NCBI GenBank assembly: GCA_014904985.1
Contig: MU129193.1
Coordinates: 37,957 to 61,220, forward strand
Source of the DNA: Hydnum rufescens UP504
Lineage: Eukaryota > Basidiomycota > Agaricomycetes > Cantharellales > Hydnaceae
Reading direction: 5' to 3'
Length of the DNA stretch: 23,264 nucleotides
The translations under genes and the position numbers were made by a program. A model generated the notes under the pieces. It worked only from the letters and a program-made list of their open reading frames with translations. It was not told the DNA's origin and searched no databases. Shown here in pieces: positions 17,156 through 23,264 of the stretch. Each line of letters opens with the position of its first letter. Positions within the stretch are counted from its first letter, which is position 1.

Positions 17156-18177
17156 TTGGGGCTGGAAGTCCTCCACTGTCGGGAGCTCAGCATTTTCGCC
17201 ATAAGATCTGGACATAATTCACCCAAATCTATTCCACATGATGTTGCCATCTGGCAGCCTATTGTGGTACAAAGATACGGTATTCCTCCTCATTATCATG
17301 TCTTCGCACATAGCCCCCACCGACGAAAAAACGCAAATGGATCCACCGGTTCTGAGCTGGAGACTCTGGATTCGTTGGATATGACTCCCGACCAAGAAAG
17401 GGCGATCAAGCACAGGATTACCATCGCCATCGTTCCTTACTCCACTTTTCTCTATGTTCTCAGTATGTCAGCTGGATTTCCCACCTTGAACCAGCTCCAA
17501 CTTACGGTCTCCCAGGCGAGACGTCACCTTTGGGATGCCTCAAACATACTAGCTTCCTATCCAAGGGGACCAGCCTTAACTCGAAGGAACCATGCTGCCA
17601 TCGAGGGAATCGGTAGTCCTCTAGGTATATCTCAGGACATAGACTTTGGATTAGCTTGGCTGGCAGCAAAGGAAGTCCAAGCGGCTAGACTGTCGACGAA
17701 AGGGGATTCTGTTGCCACTATGCTAGGGTTCCAGCCTCACCAACCACGGAATTGTTCCCCTCCAAAGGTTCAAAGGACGAAACTACTAACTTCATATTAA
17801 CACTCACAACAATCGGAATGGAACCATCTGGTGGTAATGTCCAAGGTTCATTGAACATGTCCCATATCCCCAATCCATCAACCAAAACCAATAAGTATCA
17901 CCACGGTGCATTACGAGACTTTGCGCAAGCATCCCCGCCCGATCATAAAATGACGTTGCAGGACCGCCCTCAACCCGATTTGGGTGACATCGGGTTCCCA
18001 ACGTTCCATAAGGACATATTCCCACGGAACGGTTATCAACATGCAAGCAAGCCCGTCGTACATGTCTACGCAAATCGTACTCGCGAGGGGACGAACCATA
18101 GGCCAGGGAAAGGGTTCCACAGCCTGATCGACCTCATGAACAGCCTATACGATGGACAAAGCCGCAGATTACTTTGA
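17156..18177 (+). pseudogene. Unrecognised coding relic at the start of the HECT-like cluster
   Basis: Two overlapping plus-strand frames (17156-17800, 214 codons; 17752-18177, 141 codons) look like one coding stretch with a frameshift near 17750-17800. The first begins GLEVLHCREL; nearly the same words (SGLEVLHCQV) recur at 23170-23200, just after an LPHG motif in the second HECT-like copy, so 17156 may be the tail of a further upstream copy. The middle (AIKHRITIAIVPYSTFLYVL, about 17404-17463) is moderately hydrophobic. The second part is hydrophilic, His- and Pro-rich. I recognise no domain. The window also shows no clear promoter. Confidence 0.35.
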
Positions 18178-18219
18178 GAGGGGACACTGATTGTCCTACC
18201 TAGACCCGCGATATCTATG

Positions 18220-18926
18220 GGAATTGAGAACCTGGCCAGGATCGTACGCGTTGCCACTGGCCAAAGGGATGGACATACACCGCAAAACCCTCAGCTACAG
18301 ATAGGATGGGGTTATAGCATAACACAGTCACCTCTGCGACTAAACAAGTCGCGAAATCTCAGTACAACGAATCCGGGTCAATCAGGACTCCTATGACTCA
18401 CTGAGTGGATGCTACTGCCATATTCAAGAATGGTATTTTAGAGTCTAGATGGAGCAAGCTGTTCAACTCATCTAGGACCGTAAAACCCAAGTGGACAAAG
18501 AGATCCTCGTGACCGCAACATTTCGTTACGACTATGAGCATGGCTGTAGCCAGGAAGGACGAGCATACGCCGCGAAATGGTCCCCCAAGTGTCCCAATTA
18601 GTACAGATGGTCAAGAAACAAGGGGAGACGACCTCATGAAGACCCGATCGAGCTTTGCCATAGCACGGAACCGGTACGAAGACAGGTTTCAAGTCGTGCT
18701 GCCTACGAGTTTCATTACATCGCTGTCTCTATGGCTGATTGAGTCCATGGTGATTCTGTACAACGCAACAAGCTCAAATCCCACTAGAGACAATCATGGT
18801 AAACGAGGCTGTAGACTACCCCAAAAGGTCGCGCTGGTTAGAGATAAAGCCTACCACCATCAAATAGACTACACCGTAGATCGGCCGAACCGCAAAACCG
18901 CTGATACTGGTATAACTTCTCTATGA
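18220..18926 (+). pseudogene. Degenerate repeat units with HECT N-lobe-like motif
   Basis: The frame 18534-18926 (130 codons) contains AVARKDEHTPRNGPPS and then RSSFAIARNRYEDRFQVVLP. The second motif recurs as RSSFVIARNWDKDGFQEILP at about 21811-21870. It resembles the start of HECT domains in NEDD4/Rsp5 ligases, where a VRR-IFEDS-like strand and helix occur. IESMVILYNATSS matches IESPVLPYDVTSR of the later copy, confirming common descent. A further motif copy (QRDGHTPQNPQLQIG) lies at 18260-18305. Functional assignment is an inference from the better-preserved units downstream. Confidence 0.4.
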
Positions 18927-19363
18927 TCAGGGCAAGGAAGCCTTGTGATAGCACCCCGAAACTCGAACTAAACGAAGACAAGCTAGTTAAGATGTTCGTG
19001 TCTGTGAAACTCAAGTTGATGGCAAAATCCACACAAGATGAAGGTTGCGTTGTAATTGTAAGCACTACCGTCATCAGAAAACACGAACTCCCATCGCAAG
19101 GCTATCCCCCGCGAGCAGACCAGAGCAATGACATAATGCCACCATTTTCACAAGTGGAACTGCCTCGGGAGCGTAGCCCCCAACTCGCAGATCGTACAGC
19201 CGTTCGAAGTGCAGGAATCAAGGGTTCTTGCCACGCATGTAAGACCGGACCTGAGCAGAAATACGAGCCGAAGGGGGTATCGAGGACAATAAGACTAATG
19301 ATGAGTCCTGGGATCCACAGTTGGGTGTCTGTCAGTATACAAGGACCTGTAATCCTGGTGTAA
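18923..19363 (+). pseudogene. Repeat-unit relic, 146 codons
   Basis: STTVIRKHELPSQGYPP (about 19063-19113) aligns with STVIARKDGYISQDGTP at 21568, in both protein and DNA, so this is another copy of the same repeat. A C-H-x-C pattern (SCHACKTGPEQ, about 19227) is present but unsupported as a metal site. It overlaps the next frame, suggesting a frameshift near 19340. Confidence 0.35.
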
Positions 19364-20205
19364 GTGCAGGCCCGAATATGAAGTCTTGTCCACGAACCCC
19401 TTCCGGGTCCTTAGTATCATTCGTCGGTCGAAATCGAGGGAGCCAAACCATAAGCACCCTAGTCCTGATGTCCCGGAGCAGCGAGACTGACAACAACGAG
19501 GTAAAACTCACAACAGATTGGGACAGTGAAATTGTCGATACCAGGACTCCTACGACTCACCGACTGGTCGACTTGACCAGGATCTCAGAACCCAAGTGGA
19601 TACAGAGGTCCTCGCAACCTGAGCATTCCATTGCAACCGCAAGCGCTTCCGTAACCAGGAGAAATGCGTATATGACACGAAACAGTCCCTCAAACTTGAA
19701 CTTGGTCATGAATGAGGAAGAGGAACGAAACCACTTGTGGGAATCCTACTTCCATTACAAAATGGCATTGCAGAGCTGTCCTCAATTCGACCCGGGCCAC
19801 ACTAAGCTCTCTCGAACATACGAAGATGTACAAGAGTTGACCCGTCCACGAACTCGAGCTAAAGTCTTGAAGTCTCCCCTGACATTAATGAGGGAAACAG
19901 GACGGCCCGGCGCAGCCATCCTTACGAATGAAACCCTGGAGCCTGGACACGATGTCATTGAGCCCAGGAAACCCAATACCATTGATGAAAGGGTTACAAG
20001 AACTGAATTCGGGAGTTATGGTGTAGCACAAGCACCTACACAAGTGAACTTGTTTCAGGGCCCCAATGCCCACGAGGCTAGACCTAAACAGAGGGCCGGA
20101 CTTGGATCTAGTCTGGAGCTCATTGTCCGAACCACCCTAAATCTTCCTGTCATCAGATTGAAGATCCACAATCGAACAAAATTACAGGGCTTCCATACGA
20201 CATAA
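19321..20205 (+). pseudogene. Longest open frame of the cluster, 294 codons, function unknown
   Basis: The ATG at 19321 is the first in frame; the upstream frame (to 19363) probably continued into this one. The segment TPTTHRLVDLTRISEPKWIQ, then QPEHSIATASASVTRRNAYM (19550-19680), aligns with units at 18380-18560 and 21500-21600. It is followed by SNLNLVMNEEEERNHLWES, similar in position and acidity to SSSILNKEEEWNYGSLL at 21622. The rest is charged and Pro/Arg-rich. There are no membrane segments. By neighbourhood it is part of the HECT-like relic, perhaps the linker N-terminal to the HECT domain, but no domain is visible in it. Confidence 0.4.
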
Positions 20206-20679
20206 CAAGTTTAGATGGATACGCACCAAGGTTTTTCAGGCCATCGGTACACCTCTACAGAACTAATAAAAGGGTGGACCCCCAGTTGGGCACTAGTCCC
20301 CGTTCACCGACTTGAGCTTCATTGTAAACTCAGAAGACGGACGAGCTCGAGGATTTGACCAGAGAGTAGCTACTACGTACCTGCAAGTGCAGACAGGTTC
20401 ATTCCTACGGAGCAAACCCCGGACTCCAGATCATTTGAATGCCTGCAACAGAGGGAATGAGACTCGAGGAATCACGATACAGTAACTTCAAGACAACAGG
20501 ATAGCCAGCCACAGACTGGGGCTCCCAACAATCAAGCCGATGGACTTGAGTCACCTGCGAATTCTGCCCAAGCTGGGTATTCTGCCAAAATCGAATGGAA
20601 CGGCAACGTATGCAGTGTAGAGTCTGTGGACCAAGACCCTAAGACGTTACTTCAGCCATGAAGTCGTACCGGACCTTCT
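20206..20679. other. Inter-frame stretch of the HECT-like cluster
   Basis: No long frame is seen. GAPNNQADGLESPANSAQAG can be read around 20520-20580 and looks like low-complexity linker protein. Probably decayed coding sequence continuous with its neighbours. Confidence 0.3.
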
Positions 20680-21543
20680 ATGTCTGAGCTTGTTATGGGT
20701 CCCAAGTCAGACCTTGTAGCAAGGAACCACACGATACCTCAGGGCCTGCCAGGACTCGAAGCAACCGCAGGGTTCAGACGAAAACCCTTGGAAGGCTACT
20801 CTAAATCCATTGAATGGCATCGGGTCAGCTTTCACCGACGATTCTCGGATGCCTACTTCGTTGTCAGCTTCTACAAGATGATCCAAAATGGAGGAATTAT
20901 ACTCTCCGACTTCGAGAACATTGATACAGGCCTCCTTCGCGACAGGACCCATATTTGGGAAGACAATATAGTCAATCTCGTCTTCGAGACCGTCATTGAG
21001 TACTGTACTCCACACTGCGCATATGAGCCACTTGACACCTTTGTGTCTGGACTTAATAAGCTTACCCCACAGGAGCTCATTAGTGCCTTTAACGAGCATG
21101 AGCTTGAGTTTGTTGGTGGCATGTTTGATACCAATGTCAGGGAACCTTCTAAGGACATGCCTAAACCTTCTGGATCCGTATCCCGATCAAACCAGCCGGT
21201 AATAGAAATGGTGAAGTACTGGCATTCGGTCATAATCACGAGCGGGGTCGAGAAGAACCAACCTCGCGAACTCCTGCAAAATGCCATTCGAACCTTAGAA
21301 AGGTCAGCCTCCACCAACACGTCCAAAGGGAGCACGGATATGAAGGATCCTTACCACACAGCTTCGCGGAGTTTTATACTCCCACACGGAGCGACAGAAC
21401 CAGCCGGAGCCTGTACAACTACTGAAACAATCACAGAAATCTCATTCACGAATGGTAGCGAACTCACAGAGCCTCGACGTGATGTGACCGAGCTGATCAG
21501 AGCTCCTATGACTCATAGAGTGGACATAGAGGAATTCTTGTGA
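20680..21543 (+). pseudogene. HECT-type E3 ubiquitin ligase relic, copy 1
   Basis: FHRRFSDAYFVVSFYKMI (about 20827-20883) is the hallmark N-lobe helix of NEDD4/Rsp5-family HECT domains. It is followed in order by ILSDFENIDTGLLRD, a WEDNIVNLVFET stretch, LDTFVSGLNKLTPQELISAF (about 21039-21095) and HELEFVGGMFD, all in family order. HECT ligases receive ubiquitin on a Cys in the C-lobe and pass it to substrate. Here the expected LPKSHTCxN-type motif seems reduced to LPHGATEP (21379-21402), without the Cys, and the conserved region before it is unclear. The frame of 287 codons is shorter than the roughly 350-residue HECT domain, since its N-terminal start is missing. This protein, as read, should be inactive. 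The assignment to HECT is good; whether it was ever expressed is unknown. Confidence 0.7.
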
Positions 21544-21555
21544 CCTGAACATTCC

Positions 21556-22068
21556 GTGGTGACTACAAGTACTGTCATAGCCAGAAAGGACGGGTATATA
21601 TCGCAAGACGGTACCCCGAACTCAAGCTCCATCCTGAACAAGGAAGAGGAATGGAACTACGGATCCCTCCTAAGAACAACCACAGTCCTCCCGTCTAGTC
21701 GCAAACATCAGGTCCCAATTCATACAGATAGTCAAGATACGGCAGGAGATGACCTCACGAGGATGTACGAGGTCAAACCTAAGCAAGATTCCAAGTTTGG
21801 CAACCTGATTCGAGATAGTCGTTCAAGCTTCGTCATAGCCCGGAACTGGGATAAGGACGGGTTTCAAGAAATATTGCCTATGGGTCTCGCTGCACAGCCG
21901 ACTCCGCAACCAATTGAGTCCCCGGTGCTCCCGTACGATGTAACAAGCAGAAGCCCAATGTCTAAGCCAGGAATGCGTAAAAGGGTTCGCGACCCCAAGT
22001 TACTCACTCGCGATAACCAGGAGAGCGCAATTCGAAGATCTCAAGGGGTCCTGGTATGGGACCGTTGA
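21556..22068 (+). pseudogene. Repeat unit plus HECT N-lobe start, 170 codons
   Basis: The unit begins right after copy 1 (stop at 21541). STVIARKDGYISQDGTP is the repeated motif. VPIHTDSQDTAGDDLTRM matches VPISTDGQETRGDDLMKT at 18595, and RSSFVIARNWDKDGFQEILP resembles the opening of HECT domains. Its position upstream of the second HECT segment (22190 on) fits one gene reading motif, linker, HECT. The stop at 22066-22068 separates them, so the gene is broken. Confidence 0.45.
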
Positions 22069-23264
22069 ACTAACGAGACCGTTGGTACTGGGAAAGACGA
22101 GTACCCATTACGGAGCTATTATCCGCAAGTAGGATGGAACGACGAGGCGACACTGTCACTCCCACAAATGAACAGGGTCCAACGAAACCGACGTCTCGGT
22201 CTGGCTACCTTCAGTCGACAATCCTTGGATGTCTACTGTGTTGTCAGTCCCTACAAGATGATCCTGAGAGAAAGATTACACCCTCCAACCTTGAGAATAT
22301 TGATATGGACCCCTTCCATGACATGAACCAGATCTTAGAAAACAGCACTGGCAATCTCATCATTGAGACCAGCATTGAGTACCATATCTCACACCGTAGC
22401 CCATTGATGTCTTTGACAAACACAAGCTTGAACTCTGTATTGATGTGGTCTTGGCGGGTGGTTCGAAACTGGCCTGCCAAGTATGAGTCTAAATGGTGGC
22501 AACCTGCCACAGAGGCATTGCGAAGTCTTCGGTTGCTGATGTACAATCAGATCTGTGTTAAAGGATTGTCAGAGCTCTATCAAAGGATTCAAATGGAAAT
22601 TCCATCATACCTCTATTGGACAGCTCCGATTAGAAGGAAAGGATATAATGATGCTCTGATCCAAAGCTCACTGTGGCAATTCCCTCTGAACTATGAAATA
22701 ATGCAGTGGTGCTACCTTCGATCCAATACCAATGATACCAGGCTCTCACGGTTGCACAAAACCCAGTCGAGTATCACCACAGTCGGGGGGGACGAGTACC
22801 CATCACGGTACTACAACAATGCGCGACTGCTGCAGTTGAATGAAGCCATGGTGTCTCTGACAAAATTGCGTCAAGAGCCAGCAAACAACCAAAGGACGAG
22901 AGTTTGTAGTTTTGCGTGGTTTGCCTGCTATAGCAAAGAGGTCGAGTACCAAAGGTTTCCGTACCACAGGAATGTGCAAGGGGCCGAACAAGGCCAACTA
23001 TCTGATCGATTTGCTGTGGTGGAACTCGATATAAGAAGGGGATTCCAACGCGTCCCACAAGGCTTCGTAATTCCCCCTAGTACAGATTCAATTGCCATCT
23101 TGCACTGCGCACTCATGATTAGGCATAGGGGCTACAGTCTGCCCCACGGGACTACGACAGATTCGGGACTTGAAGTTCTCCATTGTCAGGTTAAAGAACC
23201 GCAGACAGGAGCCGAACAGTATTCCCAGATGATCATAGTCATTATCACGGAATCAGTAGCTACA
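22069..23264 (+). pseudogene. HECT-type E3 ligase relic, copy 2 (runs off window)
   Basis: RRLGLATFSRQSLDVYCVVS, then PYKMIL (about 22188-22266), corresponds to the GRVVGLAIFHRRFLDAYFV-type HECT segment. A 1-nt deletion near 22266-22272, seen by alignment with 20881-20910, shifts the frame. From about 22263 one frame stays open to the window end: NLENIDMDPFHDMNQILENS, LIIETSIEYHISHRSPL, then a diverged Trp-rich stretch (about 22440-22740), and YSLPHGTTTDSGLEVLHCQ (about 23130-23190). As in copy 1, LPHG stands where LPKSHTC would be, without the catalytic Cys. The spacing from YKMIL to LPHG is about 880 nt, against about 500 nt in copy 1, so extra sequence has entered or copy 1 has lost some. 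Confidence 0.6.

Noticed and set aside
18838..18900. WW domain from YTVDRPNRKTADT
   Set aside because: It faintly resembles YYVDHNTRTTTW, but both tryptophans are missing and the match is too short to call.

Overview
The window looks like repeat-rich nuclear DNA of a filamentous fungus, most likely an agaricomycete basidiomycete. The reasons are short introns (about 60-107 nt) with CTAAC-type branch points, a Ty3/gypsy chromovirus whose primer-binding site resembles TTTGGCGCC, and a HECT ubiquitin-ligase relic. No prokaryotic gene organisation is present. Nearly all coding sequence is broken by small insertions and deletions. Repeat copies inside the window differ from each other mostly by 1-2 nt indels, so real decay and unpolished long-read assembly are both possible. 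A 25-N gap lies at 11746-11770.

Left part (1-7520): an LTR (LTR1, to 569), a primer-binding site, an intron-containing gene of unknown function ('gene X', 594-2850), an unassigned stretch with a tRNA-like block, a decayed Ty3/gypsy pol (RNase H, integrase, chromodomain, 4545-6680), a purine tract and a 643-bp LTR2 (6819-7461). LTR2 is itself followed by a primer-binding-site-like sequence.

Centre (7604-10330): the most unusual region. Two convergent arrays, plus strand on the left and minus strand on the right, are built from an A/C-rich exon, an exon-terminal hairpin, and a roughly 93-107-nt intron with good splice signals enclosing a palindrome GTGCAAAAAGAGCAGC / GCTGCTCTTTTTGCAC. Seven palindromes are present, with the same geometry relative to branch point and 3' splice site on both strands. 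The arrays meet near a 60-bp palindrome at 9004-9063. No reading frame runs through the exons, so a structured noncoding or introner-like repeat is the best description.

Right-centre (10427-12473): a pair of about 72-bp direct repeats around a 0.77-kb insert, a 380-bp foldback element ending at the assembly gap, and unassigned DNA. From 12474 to 15515 the LTR1-gene X segment returns in inverted orientation, so about 3-kb arms enclose about 9.5 kb.

Right part (15516-23264): an unassigned segment, a probable minus-strand solo LTR (16144-16516), then 6 kb of degenerate, internally repeated coding sequence. Two HECT N-lobe segments (20817-21130 and 22190-22440) identify at least part of it as a decayed NEDD4/Rsp5-like HECT E3 ligase cluster. 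I see no intact gene with a confident cellular function anywhere in the window.
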